Of a stretch of DNA of 64,000 nt, positions 46,550 through 56,378 are shown piece after piece. Each line of letters begins with the position of its first letter. Positions within the stretch are counted from its first letter, which is position 1. A program made the translations under genes and the position numbers. Origin of the DNA: an uncultured Devosia sp. (GTDB lineage Bacteria; Pseudomonadota; Alphaproteobacteria; Rhizobiales; Devosiaceae); the NCBI RefSeq assembly GCF_913055165.1, contig NZ_CAJXJS010000004.1:52995-116994 (forward strand). The letters are read 5' to 3'. A model generated the notes under the pieces. The model worked only from the letters and a program-made list of their open reading frames with translations, was not told where the DNA came from and did not search any database.

Positions 46550-49500
46550 TTAGGGGCACTGCGGCTGCTGCCGAACAATGATAAGTGGATGTACAGGCGG
46601 CCCGAGCTCTAAAAGCTCGTCCGGCGCCGCGAGGATATCTTCAAGTGACAGCCCGCTTCCCGCCGCGCCCAAGCCCCCAGCCAAGGCGGCACCGAGTTGA
46701 TCGCCCGCCTGGCAAATCCGGCGGGTTTTCCGGTCGGTTGCGGAAAAGTCCCCCGCTGGCCGCTCGGCGCCGGCGGGCTCGAGATAGAGATCAAGCAGGA
46801 TCCGCACCTGATCGGTGGCGCTCGTCAAAACGAAAAGCCGGATGTCGCTTTGCGGGGCGACTCCGAGGAAGGCGGTCCAGACCGCCCCCGGTTCTGGCAA
46901 GAGACGAACTTCTGCAGCCAGCGCCTCAAAAAATTCCGGCAACGACTCGTCATGCAGCTTGTCCCGGTCGACCACCAACGCCCGGCGCTCGACCGTCGTC
47001 CCCGCCGGGTCGTCGCGCCAGAGCCAAAGCCGCTCTATGCTTCCGGACGACAGCACGAGGTCGGTTCCTGTTCGAGCGAAGTCAACCACGGGGTGCCGAC
47101 CATCCTCGAACCAGAGCGTGATGATCTCCTGCTGAAAGCCGGGCAAGGCTAGCCATGACCCAAGTGGATCGTCCAGGGTCAATGTGGTGGTCAGGGTCTT
47201 GCCATCCGGGCCCTGCATCAAAACCCGGCTTCCGACCTCCGCGCCGTCCCTGTCAAAAACCGGGTAAACCGTCACATCAATCGCGCCGGCCGCCAACGGA
47301 ACCTGAAAAGCAAGCTTCTGGTCTGGAAACGAACCCTGGCCGGTCGTCAGCAGGTGACGTGCCCTGATGTCGAGCAGGGTGAACTCCTGACTCGCTGTGA
47401 GCAGCCCATCTTTTACGTCGCCAAGCGTCCCGAGATCGAGCAGGCCGCTGCGCTCGCGGCAGGCGCGGCGGAACAGGGGATCGTCCTCCAGCCATTGCGG
47501 CGCAACCCCCGGCGCCGTGCATTCGACCAGCCCCAGAAAACTTCCACTATTGTGAAGCAACCGCACCCTAAGGTCGTAGAGCTCGCTGCCGTTTTGCCAG
47601 CACAGCACCGGCTTGTAGGACGTAACGAATTTGCCCTTGTCGCTGAAGGCCTCTCCGACCAGTGCCCAAAGGCCGATCGAAGGAACGTTCCCGATGCAAT
47701 CTTCGTATTGCACGCTGATCTGCCGGCCGACGCCGACGCGAGGATACTTCTCCCAGTTGAGTTCGTGCACAGGGTTGACGCCCTTATCGCAGATCACCCG
47801 CGCCGACGCTGCGTCGAACGTCCAATCGTGCCACGTGACCTGCGCGGGATCCGGATGCGTATGCCCACTATAAAGGCGCGCTGATGTATCGCGCTGCCCG
47901 TAGACCCAGAACTCGAAGCGATCCCCATCATTGGGCGGCCAGGACTCGCCTGTGCCAAAAACCTTCTCGCAGTAGATGGCCTGAACGGTGGCTTCGCCGA
48001 AGCGCTCATTGACGCCGGGAAACTGCGGTTCCGTCTTCGGCGCCGCTTCGCCGGGGCCGGGCGTTGTGTTGTTGTATTGCTTGGGATCGCTGCTTCCCGG
48101 ATCAGGCGCCTGGGCTGCTCCGTCGCCACCCGGCTTTTGACCGCCATCCGGCCCATTGCTGGCATTGGGTTTTGTGGTCGTGACCGAACCGTCGCCGTGC
48201 ATCAGGGACACCGTGATGTCCTTGAGTTTCAGCTTAAGCAGCGAGCTAAGATCAATGTCGAGCAGGCTTTTCAAAATATCGGCGAGAAGTCCCGGGGTCA
48301 TCGTGTCGATCGAGGGCGTGATGACCGTCACGCCAATGCCGATGAAGCGCAGCTTCGCCACAACGGAGGCAAGGCTGGCATCGAGTGTCGCGGACGCCGG
48401 GCGCCAGCCGAAGAGGTCGAGATCGACACGACCGCCGATCCGCGGATCGTTCAACTCAAAGTCGGTGGTGCCGAGCAGACTGGCATCGCCGATGAGAAGA
48501 TTTTGATACACGCGGACACGCAGCATTTCTGCTGCCGGCAGGTCCTCGCAGCGCTTGCTGCAGGCAAGCATTTCGGTCTGTGAAAGTTTGACACCAAGAA
48601 TGCCCATCACGGTGTCGGCTGAGGCAATTCCCTCCTCGCCAAGCAACTTGCCTGTGCCGTGGATGTCGAGCACTTCCGCCACTGCGGGAGCGGTCCTGGC
48701 ATCAAACGTGATCGAGGACTTGTCGAGGTCGATCGTGCCAGTCGAGATCATCAGGTCGAGCGAGTTGAGCAGGATGAGCGCGGCATTCAATGTGAACCGC
48801 TTCGAATGCAGTTCGCGCAGATCGAGTTCGCCCTCGAGCTTGATGATGTATTTGAGCACGGAGGCGAGCGGCGCCACGGACGCCTGCAGGATCACGCCCT
48901 TGTGGCCACCACCTTCGCCCGTATCGTAGATGACGGTGATATCGGTGATCGCAAAATAGACGAATTCGAGGTCGTAACCGAGACGTAGCCTGATCTGGCC
49001 ACCGAGGCGAGTATCCTGATCGGTGATGATGATGCGCTTGATCTCGATCTTGAAGCCATCACTCGGCGCCATGGCGAAATTCGCTGTAGCGCCGAACACC
49101 AGCCCGAAGCGGCGACCGTTGGCGTCAAGGCGTTCAAGACGTGGCGGCGTGATCTGCACCTGATCGCCGCCAAACGGCAGCAGGTCGCCGATAACGCCGA
49201 GAATGGTATCCTGCAGCGACTGGCCGATATCCATTGTGACCCTGGCGCTGCCCGGCAGGCCCTTAAAGGGCAGGCTGAGGGTGGCGGTCGCCTTGATGCT
49301 TTGGATATCCACCCGCCCCTTGATCTCGATGCCGGCGTTGGCGCCAAAGAGCGAGACTTTGGTCCCGTCCGGCAGCAATTCAAAATCGCCAATACCAACC
49401 ATCGCCACCTTTCCCTGAAGCCGGCGGGCGATTTCCGCGCTCACACGCGCTTCGAGGGCCGCGCCAACGGCATCGGTCAGGATCTTCTCAGGGTCTTCGG

Positions 49501-52500
49501 TACCAAGCGCCGAGATGTTGATGCGGCCGAGAGAGATGTCGCCCAGCCAGGGCAGCTCGCGGAGGGTGACGGCAGCCGAGAACGTCTCGCCACTGAACTG
49601 AATGTCGCGCACATCCAAGGTCCCACCGGGTGCCACCAACGACCTCAGCCGACACTCCACGGCGCGGCCCAGAAGCTGTGCCTCCGCCTCGATCCTGCCT
49701 ATTGCCGAGAGATCGAGCTTGACGGTGCCGTCGACGATGCGAATGACCGCGCCGGTAATGGTGCCTTTGGACGGACCGGGCAGGTCGCATTTCCGGCTAT
49801 CGTCAAGCAACAGTTCGGGCTGCAACTCGGGAAGACCGGGATTTGGCGCATACTGCTCCTTGAGCTCGGCGGCGTTGTCTATTGTCAAGGTCAGGCCGAA
49901 CAGGCGCAGCGATCCCGCGTCAAGCACTTGCTCGACGCCGTCGAGCGCCGTGTCGATGACGCAGTTAGCAACGTCCTTGGCGACCTGTTCGCCCGATGTC
50001 GTGATGCGGGCGATCACCCTGGTGGGATCGGCAGCAAATTCGTCGGCGGGCACCCGAACCACCACTGCGGCTTTGCAGGTGCCGACGGTGAAGTTGCCGG
50101 CAACTGCCAAGACCAATTGTCCATTGGTGTATTCAGGATCGATCGAGATGGCGTCGAGCTTGTCCTTAAGCGCGTCAGCAAGGCCTGTCCGCTCGAGGAG
50201 GCTGGCAGTGAACGCTTCGATCCCGCCGCCATCGAAGGAGAGCTGACGAACCTCAAAGCCCTTCTCGGTCGCCAGCAACTCGGCATTCGCGCTCACCAAC
50301 GGGGTGGTGTCCGGCCCAAAGCCCAACCGGTACCCGATCTTGGCCGTCAGGACCTGCCCGGGCCAATCAAAGTCGAGGCTTACGCCCGTTGGATCGGGGG
50401 CCAACCACATCCCGGTTCCCTTCGTGCCAAAGGCGGGAAGACGCAACTGCGCGAATCTGTTGGAGATGTCGAAGCTATCAATCTTTTGCCGTACGGCGGC
50501 TTCGAGCGCACCGCGAACATCGACGGCAACGCCGTCCTCGATAATGGGCAGGGTCAGGCCCGAGCTGCTCAGTCCGGCTACATCGAAGCCAAAAGACAGC
50601 GACAATCGCTTGAAGTCTCGCGAACTCTCAATGCCCAGACCATGCACAGCGAAGATTGAGGGAAGTCCGAGACGATGCAGCGCCGCCGCCGCCTCCGAGC
50701 CATTGAGATCAGTGTCCTGCTCGCCCGCGCGCGCCGTCGTCTGCAAACCGCCGCCTTCTGTCTTGACCACCCGATGAATGTCTATGCCAAGCGGCACGAT
50801 TTCTTCCGCGCCTCCGCTGCACGGAATGGCGGAGTTCACTGCGCAGGCAGAGGCGCCATTGCTGGCGGGCATGCGATAAGAGACGGACACGTCGTGCAGC
50901 GGCAGCCCCTCGGCAGACATGCCAGTCGGCGAAACCTCAAGTTCTATGCCTGCCTCGGCAAGCGTGGACTGGAGTGCCAGCACCGTCTCTTTCACGGCCG
51001 CCGGCGCCAGCGAAATTATCTCCTCGGTCACCGAGCTCGCGGTCCCGGCGGCCGGCTCGTCGGACACACCGGGAAGGACGATGGGTCTGTTCGGATCGTA
51101 GTAAGCCTCGAGCTTGGTCAGGATCGGCTCGAGCGCGGCAAGCCGTTGCTCGATGGTCGCGGCAAGGCGAGACTTGGCAAGTTCGCTCTCGAGCTGGCCT
51201 ACCGCGGCATCATCGATGGTGAACTCGCCACCAGTGTCGGTTCCCACCTTGCCGTTATCGGGGGTGAAGAGCGCTCGCGGCGCCGCGAGGTCGGCCTCGG
51301 TGATCCCCGCGCCATAATTAGCGAGCGCCCGCGCCGAGGCCGCGTCGAGGGCGGTGAAGAGGGCGACCTTCCGCGCGTATTCACTGGCGCCGATGCGGGC
51401 CTGCTCCACCACCGAAGCGACAGCAGTGGTCTTGGCCAGCTCAGCCGAAAAGAACGGTCCGAGTTGGGCTGCATAGGATTTGGCAGCGACACTTTCTTCG
51501 AACAGGAAGACCGCGTCCGACCCGTCATCACTCGTCGAATGCACCGAGGCCGCGAACTCCGCCTTGCAGCCATCTGCACTCGTCGCTTGCAGTGCGCATT
51601 GCAGGGCAATGAAGCGGGCGTGAATGGCTGTGCAGGTCTTTGGCGCGAGGCTCGTCGGGGGCCGAGTCGCGCCGTCGATGGCCCCGCCCTGAGGCAGCAG
51701 TTCATAAGCGGCGATCGCCGCGGCCGGACCGAACCTGGCGAGGAAAGCGCGCCGAGCTTCTGCCGTCGCGATGCCTTGCGGCAGTTCTGCATGGGCCAGC
51801 ATGTCGCCCGCTGAGCAATCGAGCCAGCCGTCGACCACGACCGGCGAGAGGAAAGCCGTTACACCCTGCTGCACTCGACTCGCCGGCGACTTGCCGCCGT
51901 CGGCTGCAAGCAGAATATCCGGCGCCGACCGAAGCGCGCGGATCCGATCGTCGAGAGCCCGCGCCTCAGCGTCTTTGGGCCTGGGTTTAAGTGTGGGCCA
52001 CAGTCGGTCCAGGTAGGGCTTGAGTTCGGTGGTCGGGTCAATGCCGTGCAGGATCAGGACATAGGCCGAACCGATGGCCACGCGATATTTGAAGTCGGCG
52101 AAGTTCGCCTCAATGCCCGCCGCACTGACCGCCGCGTAAACATCCCGAATTTGCTTGAGGTGCTCCCACTTCTTGCCGTTGTCCGGCCCAAAGACGCGCT
52201 CCACGTTCAAAGCCGGAAGAATACGACTGTAGTCGGTCAACTGGCGCATGGTTTGCGGACCCGGCCGGTTGTCCTGCAGGTAGCGCTCGATTGTCATTTG
52301 CTCGGCGACGACCATCCGCAGATCGAAAGCCGTCGCCCTGCCATAACCGGCCATCGCCGGATTGTTTGTGTCGAGGGGATCGAAGATGCGCCCGGGGCGC
52401 GCGTAGAGACGCCGCATAATCCCCCGGTTGAGCTCGAAGAGCGCAACGTTGATTTCATGAAGCGCAGTACGCGTCGAGGCCGAAGGCAGGTCAGGGGTCT

Positions 52501-53698
52501 CGGCCAGATCGACAACGCCCACGGCGCCGCCCACCCCGAACAGCGGCTTCCACAGCAGATTGAGAATAGTCGGAGATTGCCGTTCGAGCAGGTCGACAAA
52601 TGAAACACCCAGCGGCCGTGTGACCAGATAGGCGGCTCGGAAGAATTTCGGCGGCTCGCCGCCGGGGAACGGGCTTGGAGTCCCATCTTGGGGCTTGCTG
52701 ACCCCCATCAGATAGTCATCGAAAGCTCGATAGAGCTGACTGCGGCCGACCATCGTCTCGGGATACCCGTCACCGCCCCGCATCGCCTGCAGCATGTGAC
52801 AGTCGTAAATGTCGACCATCACCGGGTCGAACTGCAGGAAGGGGAGCAGGTCAGCCGCTACGTCATTGTTGACGATATATTCGGGCAGACCCGTATAGAG
52901 ACGCACAATTCCGAAGAAGCGGATCGCGGCCCGCTGCTCCATATTGCTTCCCATCGCCTCGCCCAGTCGGTCCAGCAGGCCGCCTTCGAGGTCGGCCGGT
53001 GACAAGAACCGCCGAGTGGAACAGCCTTCTAACTGGCCTCCCGGTCCGCCGCTATTGAGCTGCATCAGTCCATAGAGCCAGGAAACCGGAGTGGCGCCGA
53101 ACTGGCCTGGATCGGGAAACAGCTCGACGATGTTGTCCGAAGCAACCTGCTGCTTGAATTGGGCAGCGCGCACCACTTGGGTCAAGGCGTCAACCCCGAA
53201 CCGCGCATAGCCCGATAAGGTTCGGTCGCTCTTGTCGGCTTCGATGAGGTCCATGGAGGTCTGGATCTGACCGACTTCCTCAGGCGCGACGGCGATCGCA
53301 TATTGCAGCGCTGCCTCCGGCGTGCCCTCCGCGGGAAGCCCATCAGTCTTCTCCCAACCGGCCTCGGCTTCGCCACGGGCTGCGATCTTTGCCACGTTGG
53401 CACCGCCGCCAATCAGCAGGCGCCACAGGATCTGATCCTTGTCGGCGGCGAGCGGCAGGATGGTCAGGTAGCGAAAGCTGGTCCGCTGCCGATCAGCATC
53501 GTCCCAATAAAGCTGAATCGAAAGGTGCGACGACGATGCCTCGAGCACCAGCGTGCCGCCTTCAACGAGCGCGCCGGCAGGTGTTTCGGACGAGGCCACG
53601 ACGCCGGCGGCGTTGGCGGGTGTAAGGCCAACCGCCAGGAGCGCCCATGCCATGGCCAGCGCTGCCCAAGTCGCCAGAATGACTTCACGCCACCGCAT
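46550..53698 (-). CDS. 2,382-residue exported protein of the motor-like operon
   Basis: A signal peptide (about 1-30, ending TPANA) is followed by a largely helical part (30-870). A long strand-rich part (about 880-1830) has repeated amphipathic segments such as VVDIQSIKATATLSLPF-like strands, reminiscent of the hydrophobic-groove AsmA/TamB class. A Pro/Gly/Asn linker (about 1845-1895) leads to a C-terminal domain (1895-2382) with several Cys, suggesting disulfides. No membrane helix is seen after the signal. It is first in the operon, 18 bases before the MotA/ExbB-like gene. The resemblance to lipid-transfer bridges is my inference; I do not recognise the family. Confidence 0.6.
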   Translation of the reverse strand: MRWREVILATWAALAMAWALLAVGLTPANAAGVVASSETPAGALVEGGTLVLEASSSHLSIQLYWDDADRQRTSFRYLTILPLAADKDQILWRLLIGGGANVAKIAARGEAEAGWEKTDGLPAEGTPEAALQYAIAVAPEEVGQIQTSMDLIEADKSDRTLSGYARFGVDALTQVVRAAQFKQQVASDNIVELFPDPGQFGATPVSWLYGLMQLNSGGPGGQLEGCSTRRFLSPADLEGGLLDRLGEAMGSNMEQRAAIRFFGIVRLYTGLPEYIVNNDVAADLLPFLQFDPVMVDIYDCHMLQAMRGGDGYPETMVGRSQLYRAFDDYLMGVSKPQDGTPSPFPGGEPPKFFRAAYLVTRPLGVSFVDLLERQSPTILNLLWKPLFGVGGAVGVVDLAETPDLPSASTRTALHEINVALFELNRGIMRRLYARPGRIFDPLDTNNPAMAGYGRATAFDLRMVVAEQMTIERYLQDNRPGPQTMRQLTDYSRILPALNVERVFGPDNGKKWEHLKQIRDVYAAVSAAGIEANFADFKYRVAIGSAYVLILHGIDPTTELKPYLDRLWPTLKPRPKDAEARALDDRIRALRSAPDILLAADGGKSPASRVQQGVTAFLSPVVVDGWLDCSAGDMLAHAELPQGIATAEARRAFLARFGPAAAIAAYELLPQGGAIDGATRPPTSLAPKTCTAIHARFIALQCALQATSADGCKAEFAASVHSTSDDGSDAVFLFEESVAAKSYAAQLGPFFSAELAKTTAVASVVEQARIGASEYARKVALFTALDAASARALANYGAGITEADLAAPRALFTPDNGKVGTDTGGEFTIDDAAVGQLESELAKSRLAATIEQRLAALEPILTKLEAYYDPNRPIVLPGVSDEPAAGTASSVTEEIISLAPAAVKETVLALQSTLAEAGIELEVSPTGMSAEGLPLHDVSVSYRMPASNGASACAVNSAIPCSGGAEEIVPLGIDIHRVVKTEGGGLQTTARAGEQDTDLNGSEAAAALHRLGLPSIFAVHGLGIESSRDFKRLSLSFGFDVAGLSSSGLTLPIIEDGVAVDVRGALEAAVRQKIDSFDISNRFAQLRLPAFGTKGTGMWLAPDPTGVSLDFDWPGQVLTAKIGYRLGFGPDTTPLVSANAELLATEKGFEVRQLSFDGGGIEAFTASLLERTGLADALKDKLDAISIDPEYTNGQLVLAVAGNFTVGTCKAAVVVRVPADEFAADPTRVIARITTSGEQVAKDVANCVIDTALDGVEQVLDAGSLRLFGLTLTIDNAAELKEQYAPNPGLPELQPELLLDDSRKCDLPGPSKGTITGAVIRIVDGTVKLDLSAIGRIEAEAQLLGRAVECRLRSLVAPGGTLDVRDIQFSGETFSAAVTLRELPWLGDISLGRINISALGTEDPEKILTDAVGAALEARVSAEIARRLQGKVAMVGIGDFELLPDGTKVSLFGANAGIEIKGRVDIQSIKATATLSLPFKGLPGSARVTMDIGQSLQDTILGVIGDLLPFGGDQVQITPPRLERLDANGRRFGLVFGATANFAMAPSDGFKIEIKRIIITDQDTRLGGQIRLRLGYDLEFVYFAITDITVIYDTGEGGGHKGVILQASVAPLASVLKYIIKLEGELDLRELHSKRFTLNAALILLNSLDLMISTGTIDLDKSSITFDARTAPAVAEVLDIHGTGKLLGEEGIASADTVMGILGVKLSQTEMLACSKRCEDLPAAEMLRVRVYQNLLIGDASLLGTTDFELNDPRIGGRVDLDLFGWRPASATLDASLASVVAKLRFIGIGVTVITPSIDTMTPGLLADILKSLLDIDLSSLLKLKLKDITVSLMHGDGSVTTTKPNASNGPDGGQKPGGDGAAQAPDPGSSDPKQYNNTTPGPGEAAPKTEPQFPGVNERFGEATVQAIYCEKVFGTGESWPPNDGDRFEFWVYGQRDTSARLYSGHTHPDPAQVTWHDWTFDAASARVICDKGVNPVHELNWEKYPRVGVGRQISVQYEDCIGNVPSIGLWALVGEAFSDKGKFVTSYKPVLCWQNGSELYDLRVRLLHNSGSFLGLVECTAPGVAPQWLEDDPLFRRACRERSGLLDLGTLGDVKDGLLTASQEFTLLDIRARHLLTTGQGSFPDQKLAFQVPLAAGAIDVTVYPVFDRDGAEVGSRVLMQGPDGKTLTTTLTLDDPLGSWLALPGFQQEIITLWFEDGRHPVVDFARTGTDLVLSSGSIERLWLWRDDPAGTTVERRALVVDRDKLHDESLPEFFEALAAEVRLLPEPGAVWTAFLGVAPQSDIRLFVLTSATDQVRILLDLYLEPAGAERPAGDFSATDRKTRRICQAGDQLGAALAGGLGAAGSGLSLEDILAAPDELLELGPPVHPLIIVRQQPQCP

Positions 53699-54592
53699 CG
53701 CCCCGCCCCCACCAAGCGCGAAGATTTATCACAACAATCGCTTGATCTCAGTGTCAAGCGAAGTATGTCGTCTCTCCGCTGCAGGTTTGATTATTGCGCA
53801 TCGACCGTTGCTTATGTCGAGCTACTAATCGCCATCCGACAGATGACTCTTCTACTCTGAGCAGTCGATCAATCGGGAGTCGAGCGCTAAGCTAGCAAGA
53901 CCGAGACGCTGCCGAGGCCACCGCCGATACAGCCGGAACAAAGGTCGCCGTGGTCGCGCGATATGGGATCGAGTGCGAGGCTTGTCTGGTAGACGTCCCG
54001 TCGGCGCGCGAGCGACATCAGGTGCGCCGGACCGTTCGCACGCTCAAGACAGTTTCGAATACGACCTGCGCCAGCCTATCGGACGCACGCGCGTGGCGAC
54101 CGCCGCCATGACCGGATCGCTCAAGTCTTTCTCGACGATCTCCATCCTTTCGGTCGCGGCCACGGCGAAGCCAGGCCCTCCTGTAGGGCCGAAAACGATG
54201 GGTTCCGAGTACGTTGTCGAAGTGTTTTCACTGGCTCCCGCCGACTAGTCGGCGCGACGACACTTCGTGCTTCCCTTGTCGATGGTGGAAAGCCGTGCGG
54301 ACGTTGCACCAGGTGTCGGTAACCCTATAAACGTCGACAGCTGGAAAATGCCTTGCGATACGGGCGGCGGCTTACTAAATTGGAGTAGAGCCCTCCGGCA
54401 CAGAAATAAGGAGAGAGTTATCCTAATTCCTCGGGAGACCCGCAATGCGGTGACTCGGGCGGTGGCGAAAGCTGTCGGGTCCGCTTCCCTTTCGGGAGAA
54501 CAAGTCGGGTCAAAGCTCTAACGAGCAGCGACTTTGATTGGTGACGGTTGATCATCAACCGAGTGGCCGTAGATGAAGATAACTCATTGATT
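53699..54592. other. Gene-poor stretch upstream of the motor-like operon
   Basis: No intact gene is supported. It should hold the promoter of the motor-like operon near its left end. A short thiolase-like remnant lies at about 53888-53960. The plus-strand frame at 53973-54248 has no recognisable product. The rest looks like decayed or non-coding DNA. Confidence 0.45.
53888..53960 (-). pseudogene. Possible thiolase C-terminal remnant
   Basis: The minus strand reads HGDLCSGCIGGGLGSVSVLL and then a stop. The CIGGGLG stretch resembles the C-terminal active-site loop of acetyl-CoA acyltransferases. Upstream frames do not continue a thiolase. The match is short and may be chance. Confidence 0.3.
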
Positions 54593-54620
54593 AAAGGGCG
54601 AGCCTAAAAACTCGCCCTTT
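54593..54620. terminator. Hairpin terminator between gene groups
   Basis: AAAGGGCGAG pairs perfectly with CTCGCCCTTT across an eight-base loop containing AAAAA. It lies five bases beyond the stop of the minus-strand gene ending at 54626 and fits its terminator. The stem's own end supplies a short U-tract. Confidence 0.75.
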
Positions 54621-54625
54621 AAGAT

Positions 54626-55600
54626 TCATGTCGGTCGCACCACGTCATTGGTGTAAAGGTTGGCGTGGGTGCCCGAGACGTTGATCGTCCCTACTTCGGA
54701 ACACTCGAAGGGCTCGTTGGCCAAGTCCTTATTACGCTCGTATTGCACGTCGTGCTGAAAGCCCGACAAGACCGGCGTGCCGAAACGGTAAAGTCCTTCG
54801 AGAAGCCGGCGGAGATCTTCGGCAGGAACCTTCACCTCAGGCTGTAACTGCCGCGTAGGCCCATGAAGCCCGTGTGAAGAGTTCGCGAAAACTAGGCCTC
54901 GGTCGTCGACGTGGAAGTGCTTACGATTGCCTCCGACACGCGCGTAAAACCGTCCCAGATTTTCCTTGGTGTACTTCTTCGAGGCTAGCCCCGCGCCCAC
55001 TTCAGGCCATCCCAACCTCCCATATACAGCCGCCTCGAACTGGGTTGAGAGATAGCCCTTGTCCGGCAAAATGTAGTTTCTCGAGGGAAGAAGCAGCACT
55101 TCGTCAGGCCGCTTCGCCTCGATACGCAAGCGCACGTCCTTCGCTGTTCCTTCGTTCGTACCCTCGATGGCTTTCATGAAGGCCGGCACAACGGTATCGA
55201 TGTTGAAACGCCAAGATTTCCCGCTCTTCCAGTCGCTTTTCGCATCTACCGGAACGGGGAATGTCGAGAAGCCAAAGGCGGTAAGCAGATCGTTGCTGGT
55301 GGGCGAATCCACGTAGCAAAGCAAGATTCTGCTCGGTCGTGGGACGGTGCTACCGGAGCTCTTGTCTCGCTGGACTTCCGCAAAATCACACGCATCCCGC
55401 AAGAGGCTGAGGGTTGCTCTTCCGTCGGAGTACATCGTCCCGTCATTTTCCGCGAATGGGAAAGCCTTCACCCTCCAACCGCTTAACCGGTTTTGGAGTG
55501 TGGCTGCTGCCGGATTGGCGGTTGCCAATGGCAATCCGGCAAGCAAGATCAGGCCGAGAGTGCTCGGCCCCGCGACCGGGCTCGTTTTCGTTTTCGGCAT
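54626..55600 (-). CDS. Unrecognised exported protein
   Basis: The 324-residue product begins with a signal peptide (STLGLILLAGLPLATANPAAA). The mature part has strand-rich segments (RILLCYVDSP, KDVRLRIEAKRPDEVLLL) and a His-containing KHFHVDDRGLVF. ATG 55600 is chosen because the signal peptide starts there and the codon overlaps the previous stop in TGATG; the frame is open to 55777. Coupling to the upstream gene implies joint function. Family unknown. Confidence 0.55.
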   Translation of the reverse strand: MPKTKTSPVAGPSTLGLILLAGLPLATANPAAATLQNRLSGWRVKAFPFAENDGTMYSDGRATLSLLRDACDFAEVQRDKSSGSTVPRPSRILLCYVDSPTSNDLLTAFGFSTFPVPVDAKSDWKSGKSWRFNIDTVVPAFMKAIEGTNEGTAKDVRLRIEAKRPDEVLLLPSRNYILPDKGYLSTQFEAAVYGRLGWPEVGAGLASKKYTKENLGRFYARVGGNRKHFHVDDRGLVFANSSHGLHGPTRQLQPEVKVPAEDLRRLLEGLYRFGTPVLSGFQHDVQYERNKDLANEPFECSEVGTINVSGTHANLYTNDVVRPT

Positions 55601-56304
55601 CAGGGGTGCTTCAGTAAGATCTCGATGATGTCCAGGGGAATCTTGATCTTGGATTTCATCGCCTCGTCCTGTGCCCCCATCAAGCGTGTGAGGGCGTTGG
55701 CCTGATGCGTGCTTTGGGTCGGGGAGCCTGATGGAGCAAAATTCACCTCGTTGGCCCAAAGCGAATAATTGGCCCACAAGGCCTGCAACTCGCCGTCCGA
55801 AGCATTCTCGAGCCTCAAACCCGGATGCCGGTATTTCTCGTCGAGCAGAACCATTCCGAAGGGGATGGCTTGTTCCGGCTCCAACTTGAGGTAGCGATAG
55901 GGAGGCTCGGTACTAACCGCGACTTTTTCCCCCTGCTCGGTCTTCACGCAAAATGCCACTCGCAAGGGGAACGGCAGTCGCAAGAACGAGGACGCGGCCA
56001 GCTGTCTGCCTGTCGACCGTTGCGCCAGCTCTTCCGTAACGCGCTTAACCCGGTCGACGGGGGCAATCGCTTCCTGCCCGACCAGTCCACTGATCTTGAT
56101 GACTTCCAAGCGATTTCCAACGGCACGTACGGCGTTACTCAGGCTGCCGAAACGCTGTACCAGTTCCGCTCGCAGCTCTCGGTGAGTTTGACCGAATTTC
56201 GACATCAATAGAGGTGCGTCGGTAGTTTCGTAGTATGTTGTTGCTACGTCCACCAACTCATCGAGCCACATCTGATCGGCGGCATTGTTTTCCATACCCG
56301 TCAT
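55600..56304 (-). CDS. Unrecognised 234-residue soluble protein
   Basis: The protein is helical at its start and end, with no signal or membrane segment. A central part reads VAFCVKTEQGEKVAVS. A second in-frame ATG four codons in (MENNAADQMW) is also possible. Its stop overlaps the start of the exported protein gene. Family unknown; it belongs with the integrase-linked accessory genes. Confidence 0.55.
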   Translation of the reverse strand: MTGMENNAADQMWLDELVDVATTYYETTDAPLLMSKFGQTHRELRAELVQRFGSLSNAVRAVGNRLEVIKISGLVGQEAIAPVDRVKRVTEELAQRSTGRQLAASSFLRLPFPLRVAFCVKTEQGEKVAVSTEPPYRYLKLEPEQAIPFGMVLLDEKYRHPGLRLENASDGELQALWANYSLWANEVNFAPSGSPTQSTHQANALTRLMGAQDEAMKSKIKIPLDIIEILLKHP

Positions 56305-56378
56305 CGCGGCGCCTTCGACTGTTGCATATCAGCTCGTACTTACTGCCGGTGGGTTGCTACAAGTTAAATCTGCACCAG

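Noticed and set aside
53973..54248. A 91-codon plus-strand frame upstream of the motor-like operon
   Set aside because: No recognisable product and no good ribosome binding site; composition like decayed DNA.
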